From Castellaniella sp040276085 (GTDB lineage Bacteria > Pseudomonadota > Gammaproteobacteria > Burkholderiales > Burkholderiaceae_B), in the NCBI RefSeq assembly GCF_040276085.1, contig NZ_JBELOK010000011.1, positions 40,734-104,733 of the forward strand: 64,000 nucleotides of DNA, read 5' to 3'. Shown here piece after piece: positions 25,190 through 33,886 of the stretch. The first letter of the stretch is position 1. Each line of letters begins with the position of its first letter. The notes below the pieces were generated by a model. It did no database searches and was not told the DNA's origin. It saw only the letters and a list, made by a program, of their open reading frames with translations. The translations under genes were made by a program, and so were the position numbers.

Positions 25190-26158
25190 TCAGGAAGCGT
25201 TGAAATACCCCATGATACTGATCAGCTTGTCCGCATACGAAGGATCAGTGGCATAGCCAGCTGCCTGCACCTCGCGCGCGGCATCTTCGGCGCTGCGGGC
25301 CGTCATGACCTCGCGATAGCGGTCGCTGGAACTGATCAGGCGAGCATAATCAGTGAAAGAATCCGCGTAAGAGTCGTAGGCCCGAAACGGCTGCAACATC
25401 TTGCGCGGGCTGCCATCCACGTATTCGGTGGTCATTACCTGCACCACGTCTCCGCGCCAGCGGCCGCCCGCCTTAATGCCAAAGAGATTATGGCTGGTGC
25501 TGCCATCGGGACGCATGATTTCGCGCTGCCCCCACCCGGATTCGAGTGCCGCCTGACTGAGTATCAGTTTGGCAGGCACACCGCTACGTTGTGCGGCCAC
25601 GCCTGCTGCGGCAGCCATCTGGTTCACAAAGCTTTGAATATGCTCTGGTGCCCCGCGGATGGCACTACGCACGGTTTGACCCAGGTTCTTGCGGCCCAAC
25701 ACATCCAGCAAAGACGTGATGGAATCGGCCACCTGCCGCTGGCCTTCGCCAATCCGCGATTGCAAGCCAGGCAGGCGCGAACGCGCTGCCTCGGGCACAC
25801 CGGTTACCGCAGCCGTATTTTGTGTCAGCACCCCGCCACGCATCTGCGCCATCAGGGCGTCAGCCAAACCAATGCCCGGATTGGCCATGGCCAGCGCAGC
25901 TTGCTCGTCACCCAGGCTTTGCGCCATCCGCGTTGCCTGGGAGTCGAACAGGGAGGGCATTTGCTGCGAGGTTTGCCGTGCCTTTTTAAGCAGCAGCTGG
26001 ATAAACATGGCCTCAAACTGACGGGCAACTTCGCGCTGCTGGTCTTTGGATTGCGGGTCAGTCTGTACGCCGCGCTTCAGGCTGTTCAGGCTGTTGAAAT
26101 CAAGCACGGAAGCGTTGTCAGAAAAACCCGGCAGCGGCGTATGCGAGACAAATCCCAT
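25190..26158 (-). CDS. flgJ: Dual-domain rod cap and peptidoglycan hydrolase FlgJ
   Basis: FlgJ caps the growing rod and cuts a hole in peptidoglycan. The 322 residues join an N-terminal rod-cap domain (REVARQFEAMFIQLLLKKAR, residues about 40-60) to a C-terminal glucosaminidase/SltF-type domain at about 165-320 (AAGVAAQRSGVPAKLILSQ, ALESGWGQREI with the catalytic Glu, LFGIKAGGRWRG, FRAYDSYADSFTDYARLI). The dual-domain form is usual in beta- and gammaproteobacteria. It follows flgI by nine bases on the minus strand. Confidence 0.95.
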   Translation of the reverse strand: MGFVSHTPLPGFSDNASVLDFNSLNSLKRGVQTDPQSKDQQREVARQFEAMFIQLLLKKARQTSQQMPSLFDSQATRMAQSLGDEQAALAMANPGIGLADALMAQMRGGVLTQNTAAVTGVPEAARSRLPGLQSRIGEGQRQVADSITSLLDVLGRKNLGQTVRSAIRGAPEHIQSFVNQMAAAAGVAAQRSGVPAKLILSQAALESGWGQREIMRPDGSTSHNLFGIKAGGRWRGDVVQVMTTEYVDGSPRKMLQPFRAYDSYADSFTDYARLISSSDRYREVMTARSAEDAAREVQAAGYATDPSYADKLISIMGYFNAS

Positions 26159-26167
26159 GTCCTGTCC

Positions 26168-27316
26168 TCAGATCACCTCAAGGTCGGCGCGCAAGGCGCC
26201 GGCACTCTTGAGGTTTTGCAAAATCGACAGAAGATCCTGGGGAGTTGCCCCCAGGGCATTCAGTGCCCGAACCACATCGGCCAGATTGGCACTGGTATTG
26301 ACGCGCTTGAGCGAGCCATTCTCGGATCGCATTTCGATCTGTGTATTGTTGGTCACCACGGTTTGCCCTCCCCCAAACGGTGTGTTTGGCTGGCTGACCT
26401 GCTGTTGCGGGCTGATGGTGACAGACAGATTGCCAAAGGCAATGGCGGCCTCGTTGACCATGACGGTGCGGTTCATCACAACAGAGCCCGTGCGTGCGTT
26501 GATGACCACACGCGCCCTGGCCGGTGGCAGATTAACCTGGAGGTTCTCGACCTGAGACAAAAATGCCAGCTGCCGCTTGGGATCCATGGGTGCCTGCAAC
26601 TCGATGGAACGACCATTCAGCGCGGTGGCTGTTTGCCCGCCAAAACGTTTGTTGAGCGCCGCCACCACATTTTGTGCCACGGCAAAATCGCTGGTGTTGA
26701 GCTCCAGCCGCACCGTACCATTTTGTACAAACGTGGTGGGCACCCCTCGCTCGACAATGGCGCCATCGGGAATAATGCCGCCATTAAGCTGATTGACCTG
26801 CACGCTGGCACCGCCCTGAGAGGCCCCTGCCCCGCCTACCAGCAGATTGCCCTGCGCCAGTGCATACACCTGGCCGTTGGCACCCTTTAAGGGCGTCATC
26901 AGCAATGTGCCGCCACGCAGGCTTTTGGCGTTACCCATCGAGGACACCACCACATCCAGGCTTTGGCCTGGCTGCGCAAACGCGGGCAGGCGCGTGGTAA
27001 CCATCACGGCGGCCACGTTCTTAACCTGCATGTTGGTGCCCTGTGGCACCGTAACACCCAGCTGCGACAGCATATTGGTAAGGCTTTGCTGGGTAAACGG
27101 CGTTTGGCGAACCTGATCGCCGCTGCCATCCAGGCCAACCACCAGGCCATACCCGATCAGGGGGTTTTCGCGCACCCCGGTAAAGCTTGCAAGATCTTTG
27201 ATGCGGTCGGCTTGTGCCGCGACTGGCATCAGGCCTGCGACCGCCAGCAACAGCACAAGGCCAAGCTTTAGAAAGCTGACCATCGGATGATTGAGTGCGA
27301 CAAGTTTTTGGATCAT
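26168..27316 (-). CDS. flgI: Flagellar P-ring protein FlgI
   Basis: FlgI is secreted by Sec and polymerises around the rod in the peptidoglycan layer. The chain has a signal peptide ending near VAAQA and then the mature hallmark DRIKDLASFTGVRENPLIGYGLVVGLDGSGD. Further conserved parts are LSQLGV, VKNVAAVMVTT, LLMTPLKGANGQVYALAQG and the C-terminal NLADVVRALNALGATPQDLLSILQ (quoted in part). Three starts are in frame: 27337 (overlaps flgH by 17 bases), 27316 (given) and 27283 (shortest signal peptide). None has a clear ribosome binding site. Confidence 0.95.
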   Translation of the reverse strand: MIQKLVALNHPMVSFLKLGLVLLLAVAGLMPVAAQADRIKDLASFTGVRENPLIGYGLVVGLDGSGDQVRQTPFTQQSLTNMLSQLGVTVPQGTNMQVKNVAAVMVTTRLPAFAQPGQSLDVVVSSMGNAKSLRGGTLLMTPLKGANGQVYALAQGNLLVGGAGASQGGASVQVNQLNGGIIPDGAIVERGVPTTFVQNGTVRLELNTSDFAVAQNVVAALNKRFGGQTATALNGRSIELQAPMDPKRQLAFLSQVENLQVNLPPARARVVINARTGSVVMNRTVMVNEAAIAFGNLSVTISPQQQVSQPNTPFGGGQTVVTNNTQIEMRSENGSLKRVNTSANLADVVRALNALGATPQDLLSILQNLKSAGALRADLEVI

Positions 27317-27320
27317 GGCA

Positions 27321-28013
27321 TCAGAACGGTGCGACATTCAGGAAGAAGCGCTGCAGCCAACCCATGGTCTGCACTTCATCCATCACGCCTTTGCTGCGAT
27401 ATTCGATACGGGCATCCGCCACTTGAGTGGACGCAACGGTGTTGCTGCCGGTAATGGAGCGAGGATCAACCACACCGGAAAACCGCACGTATTCGCTACC
27501 ACGGTTAATGGCGATCTGTTTCTCGCCGGCAATTTGCAAATTGCCGTTGGGCAACACACCTATCACGGTGGTGGTGAGCGTGCCGCTAAACAGATTGGTG
27601 GCGCTGCTGGACCCCTTGCCCTGCGATTTATTACCGCTGCCGGTTTGAAAATTTTGCTTGGGGCCAAGGTCGGTGGGCAGAATGGCCGGCGTAATGCCGA
27701 TGTTCATGCTGGCGCTGCCGTTGCGGTCTGTGCTGGTATCCACGCTTTTGGCTGCGTTGGTTTTTTCCTGGATCACCACCGTGACGATATCCCCGACGTT
27801 TCGGGGCCGACGATCCTCGAAGAGCGGATAGTTGCCATATGCAGTGGGCTGATAGATAGAGCCATTGGCAACCGCAGTGGGCGGCAAGGGCACTGGCGGC
27901 GGTGCCGTCAACGGACCCGTGACGACGGGCTCGGGGGGCACCAAGGCGCAACCCGATACCAGCAGGGTTGCGACCACCCCGATACCTGCTGCAAAACGAC
28001 GCAAACCCTTCAT
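27321..28013 (-). CDS. flgH: Flagellar L-ring lipoprotein FlgH
   Basis: FlgH forms the outer-membrane bushing of the basal body. The 230-residue precursor has a lipoprotein signal peptide with lipobox LVSGC (Cys about residue 22) and then the family segments GSIYQPTAYGNYPLFEDRRPRNVGDIVTVVIQE (in part), GVLPNGNLQIAGEKQIAINRG, and VRFSGVVDPRSITGSNTV. It is placed between flgG and flgI with short gaps, typical of the flgB-J operon. Confidence 0.96.
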   Translation of the reverse strand: MKGLRRFAAGIGVVATLLVSGCALVPPEPVVTGPLTAPPPVPLPPTAVANGSIYQPTAYGNYPLFEDRRPRNVGDIVTVVIQEKTNAAKSVDTSTDRNGSASMNIGITPAILPTDLGPKQNFQTGSGNKSQGKGSSSATNLFSGTLTTTVIGVLPNGNLQIAGEKQIAINRGSEYVRFSGVVDPRSITGSNTVASTQVADARIEYRSKGVMDEVQTMGWLQRFFLNVAPF

Positions 28014-28024
28014 GGAAATCCTGC

Positions 28025-28810
28025 TTAGAGCTGTGTCAGACGGGCCAGCATCTGGTCGGACGTTTGCACCGCCTTGCTGTTCATCTCGAAGGCACGCTGC
28101 GTGGTGATCATGTTGACAAGCTCTTCTGCCACATTGACGTTGCTGGTTTCAACGTAGTTTTGCAACATGACGCCGGCACCGTCCAACCCCGGCTGCAGCA
28201 GATTGGCCGGCCCGGAAGCATCGGTTTCTGCATACAGGTTTTCGCCCATGCTCTGCAAGCCCGTGGGATTGATGAACGTGGCCAGTTGCAACTGGCCAAC
28301 TTCGACGTTGGTGCCCGTGGCGCCCGGCTGTGTCACAGACACCGTGCCGTCGCGCCCGATGGAGATGGAGATCGCGTTATCAGGGATGTTGATGCCCGGC
28401 TGGATGGGATAGCCCCCTGCCGTAACCAACATGCCGTTTTGGTCGCGCTGAATGCTGCCGTCACGTGTATAGGCAAACGAGCCATCAGGCATCTCTACCT
28501 GCATGAAGCCTTTGCCCTGGATGGCCACATCCAGCGTGTTGCCTGTTTGTTTGAGATCACCCTGGGTATGGATGCGCTCGGTGGCCACCGTGCGTGCACC
28601 GGTACCCAGCTGCAAACCGGAGGGCAGCTGATTGGCGGCCCCAACCGCGGCGCCCGGCTGACGCATGGTCTGGTACATGAGGTCTTCGAAGACGGCGCGG
28701 CTGCGCTTGAAACCCGTTGTGTTAACGTTGGCCAGGTTGTTGGAAATCACATCCATGGCGGTTTGCTGGGTTTCCAGACCCGTCTTGGCGATCCACAGTG
28801 AACGTATCAT
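28025..28810 (-). CDS. flgG: Flagellar distal rod protein FlgG
   Basis: FlgG is the major component of the distal rod. The 261 residues keep the N-terminal SLWIAKTGLETQQTAMDVIS and NLANVNTTGFKRSRAVFEDL signature, the GAATVATERIHTQGDLKQT-type region (here GARTVATERIHTQGDLKQTG), and the C-terminal NYVETSNVNVAEELVNMITT followed by QRAFEMNSKAVQTSDQML. The length equals that of enterobacterial FlgG (260). Confidence 0.97.
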   Translation of the reverse strand: MIRSLWIAKTGLETQQTAMDVISNNLANVNTTGFKRSRAVFEDLMYQTMRQPGAAVGAANQLPSGLQLGTGARTVATERIHTQGDLKQTGNTLDVAIQGKGFMQVEMPDGSFAYTRDGSIQRDQNGMLVTAGGYPIQPGINIPDNAISISIGRDGTVSVTQPGATGTNVEVGQLQLATFINPTGLQSMGENLYAETDASGPANLLQPGLDGAGVMLQNYVETSNVNVAEELVNMITTQRAFEMNSKAVQTSDQMLARLTQL

Positions 28811-28843
28811 GATGAGGTGTCCTGGTTAGGCGGTGGCTGGCGC

Positions 28844-29593
28844 TTAGCCTGCTGCCGAAAGAATTGAGTTGGCGCGTTCTTCGTTGGTGCTGGCGTTTTT
28901 GATCACTTGCATCTGCAACTCAAACTGGCGCGAGTTGGAGATCATGGCCACCATCGCCGCCGCTGGGTTGACATTGCTTTTTTCGATGAAGCCCGGCGCG
29001 ATCCGGACGGTGTCATCGGCCTGCGCCGCTTGCCCACCAGCCACACGAAACAGGCCGTCATCACCGCGCACCAGTTGATCGCGGGCCGGATTGACCAGTT
29101 TCAGTTGGGCCAACAACTGAATATCCCGCGGATTATCCCCTGCCCCCAGTGCACTGATCTGGCCATCCGTGGCAAAGGTGATGCTGCCACGCTCAGGAAC
29201 CTCGATAGGCCCACCATCGTTGGACAAAACCGGCAAACCGGTTTGCGTGACCAGCTGATTGTTTTGATTGACCGCAAACTCGCCGGCCCGGGTATAGGCC
29301 TCGCCATCCGGCGTTTGTACAGCAAACCAGCCATCTCCCGCGATGGCTGCATCCAGGGCATGACCGGTTTCCACCATGGCACCCTGACCAAACTGGCTGC
29401 CCGGTGTAGACGCCACCGTGCTGACCCGGGTGGGGAGCTCGCCCGCATGCGGCACCACCGGCACAGAGCGGTAAATCGCCAGTTGCTCACGAAACCCGGT
29501 GGTGGACACATTGGCCATGTTATTGGCAATGGCCGACTGCTGCTCGAGGATGCGGGCAGCGCCGTTGGAAGCGGTGTAGAGAATGCGATCCAT
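28844..29593 (-). CDS. flgF: Flagellar proximal rod protein FlgF
   Basis: A 249-residue rod protein, standard length for FlgF. It opens MDRILYTASNGAARILEQQ with NNMANVSTTGFREQLAIY, has ALDAAIAGDGWFAVQTPDGE with AYTRAGEF in the middle, and ends with NVNPAAAMVAMISNSRQFELQMQVIKNAS (in part). It lies between flgE and flgG with short gaps. Confidence 0.96.
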   Translation of the reverse strand: MDRILYTASNGAARILEQQSAIANNMANVSTTGFREQLAIYRSVPVVPHAGELPTRVSTVASTPGSQFGQGAMVETGHALDAAIAGDGWFAVQTPDGEAYTRAGEFAVNQNNQLVTQTGLPVLSNDGGPIEVPERGSITFATDGQISALGAGDNPRDIQLLAQLKLVNPARDQLVRGDDGLFRVAGGQAAQADDTVRIAPGFIEKSNVNPAAAMVAMISNSRQFELQMQVIKNASTNEERANSILSAAG

Positions 29594-29608
29594 GCCTGCT
29601 TAGCCTGT

Positions 29609-30859
29609 TTAGCGCATGGTGATCAGAGTTTGCAAAATCTGATCCTGCGTCTTGATGGTTTGTGCATTGGCCTGGTAGGTACGCTGGGCAATGATCATAT
29701 TGACCAACTCTTGAGACATATCCACGTTGGACTCTTCGATCGCCTGGCCTTTGATCGTGGCCAGGCCGTTGCTGCCCGGCGTGCCCACGATGGGTTGGCC
29801 GGAATTGGCGGTTTCGGCCCAGGCGTTGCCACCCACGGGCTGCAGCCCTTGCAGGTTTGCAAAATCGGCCAAGGCCAGCGTGCCCATGGTCTGTTTGGCA
29901 CCGTTGGTGTAGTTAGCGATCAGCTCGCCATTGCTACCGATGGACATGCTGGCGTATTCACCGGTGCCGTAGCCGTTCTGAACGAAGTTTTGCGAGAAGC
30001 CGCCACCAAACTGGGTGGAAGACCCATAATTGGTTGCGATGGATACGGGCTGGGCTGCTGCACCGCCCACCACAGGGACGTTGTAATTCAAGGTATAAGT
30101 GGCGGTTGCCGGAATCAAACGGCCTGCAGTGTCAAACTGCAACTGATGCGCAGGCGTATAAGGCGCTGTTGCGGAATTTCCTGTGGCGGGATCCACCACC
30201 ACCCCGTCCACTTTCACATAGACATCCCAATTATTGATTTCCGGAGGACCCACAGTGACCGGGCGTTTGGCATAATATTGCTCGACCCGATGCTCGTTGC
30301 CCAAAGAGTCATACACCGTCAAAGGAGTCATGTTGGAAAACGACTCTGCGTCCACATCCGGATTAAACGGGTGGGTCGCCACATCGACCACCTCTGCATT
30401 GGCGTCCATATTGACTGTATTACTAAGCGTGGAGGTTGCCTGAGGTGCAATATTGCCCACGGGGACAGTCATACCGATGAGGTTGGTGCCACCCGGCGCG
30501 TAGCCCATCAATTGCTGGCCCTGGGCATTGACAATTTTATTGTCTTTATCAGCCAAAAACTGGCCGTTACGCGTGTACAGCGTGGCGCCGTTGGGCTGGG
30601 TGACCACAAACAGGCCTTTGGCGCCATCAATGGCCATGTCGAACTGATTGCCCGAAGTGGACACAATGCCGGTGGTAAAGCGCTGGTTGATCGACGCCAC
30701 CTGCACACCCAAGCCCACGCGGGAGCTGGCATAGACGTCGGCAAATGTCGCGCTGCCTGATTTAAACCCCACCGTACCCGAGTTGGCAATGTTGTTGCCA
30801 ATGACATCCAGGTTTTGCGAGCTGGCGTTCAAGCCGCTGAGACCCTGACCGAAACCCAT
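29609..30859 (-). CDS. flgE: Flagellar hook protein FlgE
   Basis: FlgE polymerises into the hook, the universal joint. The 416 residues show the N-terminal GFGQGLSGLNASSQNLDVIG with NNIANSGTVGFKSG, the D1 segment MAIDGAKGLFVVTQPNGATL with YTRNGQF, and the C-terminal EESNVDMSQELVNMIIAQRT with YQANAQTIKTQDQIL. Hook subunit length is normal. It starts 85 bases after flgD; that gap holds an inverted repeat. Confidence 0.97.
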   Translation of the reverse strand: MGFGQGLSGLNASSQNLDVIGNNIANSGTVGFKSGSATFADVYASSRVGLGVQVASINQRFTTGIVSTSGNQFDMAIDGAKGLFVVTQPNGATLYTRNGQFLADKDNKIVNAQGQQLMGYAPGGTNLIGMTVPVGNIAPQATSTLSNTVNMDANAEVVDVATHPFNPDVDAESFSNMTPLTVYDSLGNEHRVEQYYAKRPVTVGPPEINNWDVYVKVDGVVVDPATGNSATAPYTPAHQLQFDTAGRLIPATATYTLNYNVPVVGGAAAQPVSIATNYGSSTQFGGGFSQNFVQNGYGTGEYASMSIGSNGELIANYTNGAKQTMGTLALADFANLQGLQPVGGNAWAETANSGQPIVGTPGSNGLATIKGQAIEESNVDMSQELVNMIIAQRTYQANAQTIKTQDQILQTLITMR

Positions 30860-30911
30860 GATTGACCTCTTTTAGTGCGTGTAACGTTGTTGCGTTGATT
30901 TGGATACTGCC

Positions 30912-30934
30912 TGCGGCCCCAAAACAGAGCCGCA
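30912..30934. repeat. Inverted repeat between flgD and flgE
   Basis: TGCGGC (30912-30917) and GCCGCA (30929-30934) can pair over an 11-base loop in the flgD-flgE gap of 85 bases. There is no following T-run on the minus strand, so it looks like an intercistronic hairpin rather than a full terminator. It may damp or protect the flgE message. Confidence 0.4.
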
Positions 30935-30944
30935 AACAGGTTTG

Positions 30945-31616
30945 TTACATAACTTGCCGAACATCCAGCAAGGAAATTTTTCCGCCTGCCAGCAAATTAA
31001 GCTTCAGGCCTTCGGTGGTATAGGCCACGCTATTGATGCTTCCGGCTGTCAGGGCCTCGACAGACACCGGCTGGCCTTCTGCATCTGAAGCCTCGACTCC
31101 CACGGTGTAGGCGCCTTCGGGCACCGTCAGCCCCGCCGTATCCTTACCGTCCCACTGCAGGGGATACACCCCCGCAGGCTGGGCGCCAAGCTCTTTGGTG
31201 TACACCGCCTTGCCGGCGGCATCGCGTACGGTGACCGTTACTTTGGCTGCCTCCGACATGAGATCGATACCAAAAGGCGTAGAGGCGCCATCGGCACCCA
31301 CCTTGACGGTTTCTCCGGGATACAGCACGTTTTTGCCAATCAGGCCGGCAGCCTGCAACGACTGCGACATATCCATCTGGCCCGACAGCGCCAGCAAGGT
31401 GCTATTCAGTTGCTGAATCCCGTTGACCATCGACAGCTGCGCAATTTGCGAAGTGACTTGCGCGTTGTCCATGGGGTTAAGAGGATCTTGATTTTGCAAC
31501 TGAGTGACCAGCAGCGTCAGGAAGCGGTCTTGGGTATCCCCCATGAGCGACTTGCTTTGTGCGCCGGCCAGCGCACTGGCAGCGCCCGAACCATAGACTT
31601 CGTTAACTGAGGCCAT
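30945..31616 (-). CDS. flgD: Flagellar hook-cap scaffolding protein FlgD
   Basis: FlgD caps the growing hook and lets FlgE polymerise. The 223 residues contain the N-terminal family motif DTQDRFLTLLVTQLQNQDPLNPMDNAQ (in part), SQIAQLSMVNGIQQLNSTL, and the C-terminal tudor/Ig-like FlgD part with QWDGKDTAGLTVPEGAYTV. It follows flgC by 11 bases. Confidence 0.96.
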   Translation of the reverse strand: MASVNEVYGSGAASALAGAQSKSLMGDTQDRFLTLLVTQLQNQDPLNPMDNAQVTSQIAQLSMVNGIQQLNSTLLALSGQMDMSQSLQAAGLIGKNVLYPGETVKVGADGASTPFGIDLMSEAAKVTVTVRDAAGKAVYTKELGAQPAGVYPLQWDGKDTAGLTVPEGAYTVGVEASDAEGQPVSVEALTAGSINSVAYTTEGLKLNLLAGGKISLLDVRQVM

Positions 31617-31627
31617 GACTGGAATCC

Positions 31628-32035
31628 TTACTGACCGATCATCAGGGTTTTGGCCATCAGTGACTTGGCCGTGTTGATGACTTCGACGTTGGCTTGATAA
31701 GATCGCGAAGCAGAGATCATGTTGACAGTCTCGGCGACCACATCAACATTGGGCATGGTGACGTAGCCGCGGGCATCCGCCAGCGGATTGCCCGGATCGT
31801 ACTGGATGCGGGCCGGCGCATTGCTTTCGACAACACCGGCCACACGCACCCCGCCGACGGCATCCGACTGTGCCGTGGGTGTCATCTGAAACACCACCTG
31901 ACGGGCACGATACGGCTGGCCGTCCGGGCCCACTGCACTATCGGCGTTGGCAATGTTGCTGGCCGAGACGTTCATGCGTTGGGATTGTGCTTCCAGGGCA
32001 GAACCGGCAATCTGGAAAATACTGAGCGTCGACAT
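31628..32035 (-). CDS. flgC: Flagellar proximal rod protein FlgC
   Basis: A 135-residue proximal rod protein. It opens MSTLSIFQIAGSALEAQSQR with MNVSASNIANADSA, contains VRVAGVVESNAPARIQYDPG, and ends with MPNVDVVAETVNMISASRSY and QANVEVINTAKSLM. ATG 32035 is preferred over a TTG two codons upstream; AGGA lies 11 bases ahead. Confidence 0.96.
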   Translation of the reverse strand: MSTLSIFQIAGSALEAQSQRMNVSASNIANADSAVGPDGQPYRARQVVFQMTPTAQSDAVGGVRVAGVVESNAPARIQYDPGNPLADARGYVTMPNVDVVAETVNMISASRSYQANVEVINTAKSLMAKTLMIGQ

Positions 32036-32053
32036 AAGCAATGAATCCTGAAA

Positions 32054-32470
32054 TTACTGCTGCATGGCGGTGAGCAATGACTTGATGCGGGCATTGAGCA
32101 CCTGCAGATCTGTCTGATATTTGGCCGTGTTTTCGGCAAACTGTGTGCGCTCGACATTCATGTCGACGGTATTGCCGTCGAGACTGGGTTGCAGGGGCAC
32201 ACGATAGAGCTCTTGGGCAGGCCCAGTTGTATGCGCACGGGCAGGGATATGTCGGCTGGCGGTGAGCGTCAGGCGGGTATCAGGCAATCGGGGCACACTG
32301 GAACCACCGCCGATTGCTTCGCGAAGCGTGGCGGAAAAATCGATATCGCGCGCCTTGTAATTAGGCGTGTCTGCGTTGGCGATGTTGGTCGCGAGGACTT
32401 CCTGGCGCTGCTGGCGCAAGGCCAGTGCCTTTTGATAGAACTCGAGGTCTTTGCCGATACGGTCGATCAT
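32054..32470 (-). CDS. flgB: Flagellar proximal rod protein FlgB
   Basis: First gene of the flgB-J operon; 138 residues, the usual size. Hallmarks are the N-terminal helix LEFYQKALALRQQRQEVLA with TNIANADTPNYKARDIDF and the C-terminal GNTVDMNVERTQFAENTAKY. ATG 32470 gives MIDRIGKDLE; ATG 32479 three residues earlier is also possible. Neither has a visible ribosome binding site. It is divergent from flgA over a 214-base gap. Confidence 0.95.
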   Translation of the reverse strand: MIDRIGKDLEFYQKALALRQQRQEVLATNIANADTPNYKARDIDFSATLREAIGGGSSVPRLPDTRLTLTASRHIPARAHTTGPAQELYRVPLQPSLDGNTVDMNVERTQFAENTAKYQTDLQVLNARIKSLLTAMQQ

Positions 32471-32684
32471 GGCGTGCATTGCTTTTTGGGTGAACGGAGC
32501 ACGCATCCACCGGGCACCGGATGATCCTTGACCATTCGCGGCTTTTGCGCACATTGGCATAGTAAGGCGGCAAGACAGCCGACAAAGGGGTAAATAAAGA
32601 GGGGAATCTCAGGCTATTCAGCCAATGTGTGCTGTTTGCCAGGTTGATACGCGAACCGGTGGCTGCTTCTTTTACAATAGGCCC

Positions 32685-33479
32685 ATGAACCTCGCGTCCA
32701 TACTTTCCGTGATCACCCCAAAACGGCGCCACAGCGCCCAGCCGGCAGGCACGCTGCGTACCCTGCATACAGAGGGCCGGCAAATACTGCTTGTGCTGTG
32801 TGCCGCATGTGCCGGGCTGTACAACACGGCTGCCTGGGCCGCTGCGCCGCAGCCCAGCCGCTTGCAAGATCCCGCGGCCCTGGCCAGCCAGGTGGATGCG
32901 TTCTTGCAAGACCAGGCAGCCAGCTACCCCGGCACACCCAGCATCCAGGTGGATCCACCCCGCATCAGCAACCAGGCGGCATGCGATCAGATCGATCTCT
33001 CCTTGTCTGGCTCGGGCAACCTGCAGTCACGCACCTCGGTAAGGGCCCGCTGCCTGGCACCACAGTCCTGGACAATCTATGTACAGGCCAGCGTGCAGAT
33101 CATGGGCAATTATTTTGTTGCCAGCCACACCATCAACCGGGGAGCCGTACTGGGTGACGACGACCTCGCCACGCGTGAGGGCGACCTCCTGCGACTGCGG
33201 CGTACCATCAGCGACGCCGGCCAGATAAAGGGCTGGATTGCCACGCGGCGTATCCGCGCGGGCGGACCGATCGAATACAGCGCCTTGCGGGACCCCAACT
33301 CGATCGAGCGTGGCCAGCAAGTGCGTACCATTGCACGCGGCAAGGGTTTTGTGGCCTCAGGAGAAGGCGAAGCACTCGAATCCGGTAGTCCCGGCGCCCG
33401 GATACAGGTACGGACACCCGGTGGCCAGATCATCACAGGAACCGTACTGGACGCCCATACGGTTCAGGTTATGATGTGA
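32685..33479 (+). CDS. flgA: Flagellar P-ring assembly chaperone FlgA
   Basis: Periplasmic chaperone that helps FlgI form the P ring. From ATG 32685 the protein has 264 residues, with a long N-terminal region whose hydrophobic part (ILLVLCAACAGLYNTAAWAAA) ends in a signal-peptidase-like site near residue 54, then the FlgA/SAF domains: VASHTINRGAVLGDDDLATRE, RRIRAGGPIEYSALRD, VRTIARGKGFVASGEGEAL and the final RVRTPGGQ-like QVRTPGGQIITGTVLD. It is read divergently from flgB and followed 76 bases later by flgM. Confidence 0.92.
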   Translation: MNLASILSVITPKRRHSAQPAGTLRTLHTEGRQILLVLCAACAGLYNTAAWAAAPQPSRLQDPAALASQVDAFLQDQAASYPGTPSIQVDPPRISNQAACDQIDLSLSGSGNLQSRTSVRARCLAPQSWTIYVQASVQIMGNYFVASHTINRGAVLGDDDLATREGDLLRLRRTISDAGQIKGWIATRRIRAGGPIEYSALRDPNSIERGQQVRTIARGKGFVASGEGEALESGSPGARIQVRTPGGQIITGTVLDAHTVQVMM

Positions 33480-33482
33480 CCC

Positions 33483-33509
33483 TAAAGAATCGCTGTGTAC
33501 GGCCGTTAC
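33483..33509 (+). promoter_or_regulatory. Sigma-28 (FliA) promoter of flgM-flgN
   Basis: TAAAGAAT, 11 bases, GCCGTTAC (TAAA 33483-33486, GCCG 33502-33505; 15 bases between). It begins four bases after the flgA stop and ends 47 bases before the flgM start. It gives FliA control of its own anti-sigma factor, the usual feedback. Confidence 0.83.
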
Positions 33510-33555
33510 TAGGGGTGCACCTGATGATTCTTGCCCTTTAACCCGGAGACGAGCC

Positions 33556-33843
33556 TTGAAAGTCAATTCCACATCGTCCAACCCCTTGCTTAACGGGGTC
33601 GCCGGGAACACACGCACTGACAGCAGTCATTCTGCTGCGCCCGCCCCCGCTGGCGGTAGCCGTTCCGATGTCGATCTCAGCCCTGCCGCTCGCCAACTGG
33701 CTGCGCTAAACACCAGCGAAGGCGACATCCAGACAGCACGCGTACAACAAATCCGTGATGCCCTGGCCTCCGGCGAGCTAAAAATTGATGCCGGCCGAAT
33801 TGCAGACGGTTTGCTGGCCAGTGTGCGCGATCTTCTCAAATAA
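33556..33843 (+). CDS. flgM: Anti-sigma-28 factor FlgM
   Basis: FlgM holds FliA inactive until it is exported through the finished hook. The 95-residue protein has an unstructured Ser/Asn/Ala-rich N-terminal half (export part) and a C-terminal FliA-binding half (VDLSPAARQLAALNTSEGDI, ARVQQIRDALASGELKIDA, GRIADGLLASVRDLL). The start is a TTG at 33556, supported by GGAG eight bases upstream. Confidence 0.95.
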   Translation: MKVNSTSSNPLLNGVAGNTRTDSSHSAAPAPAGGSRSDVDLSPAARQLAALNTSEGDIQTARVQQIRDALASGELKIDAGRIADGLLASVRDLLK

Positions 33844-33886
33844 CAATCCGCTACACTGACAACTTAACGTTTTCAGGTTGTCTGCC

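Noticed and set aside
28907..30760. 617-codon open frame on the plus strand, antisense to flgF and flgE
   Set aside because: Codon composition is the mirror of the real genes (many His, Arg, Gln, Gly), no family similarity, and it lies opposite two clearly identified rod and hook genes. It is a GC-skew shadow frame.
30900..30945. Full rho-independent terminator between flgD and flgE
   Set aside because: The hairpin is real but lacks a following T-run, and ending transcription there would cut the flgB-J operon, so it is listed only as an inverted repeat.
32471..32684. FlhDC-dependent promoters for flgB and flgA
   Set aside because: Expected in this divergent gap by analogy with other systems, but I could not find a convincing FlhDC box or sigma-70 pair by eye, so none is listed.
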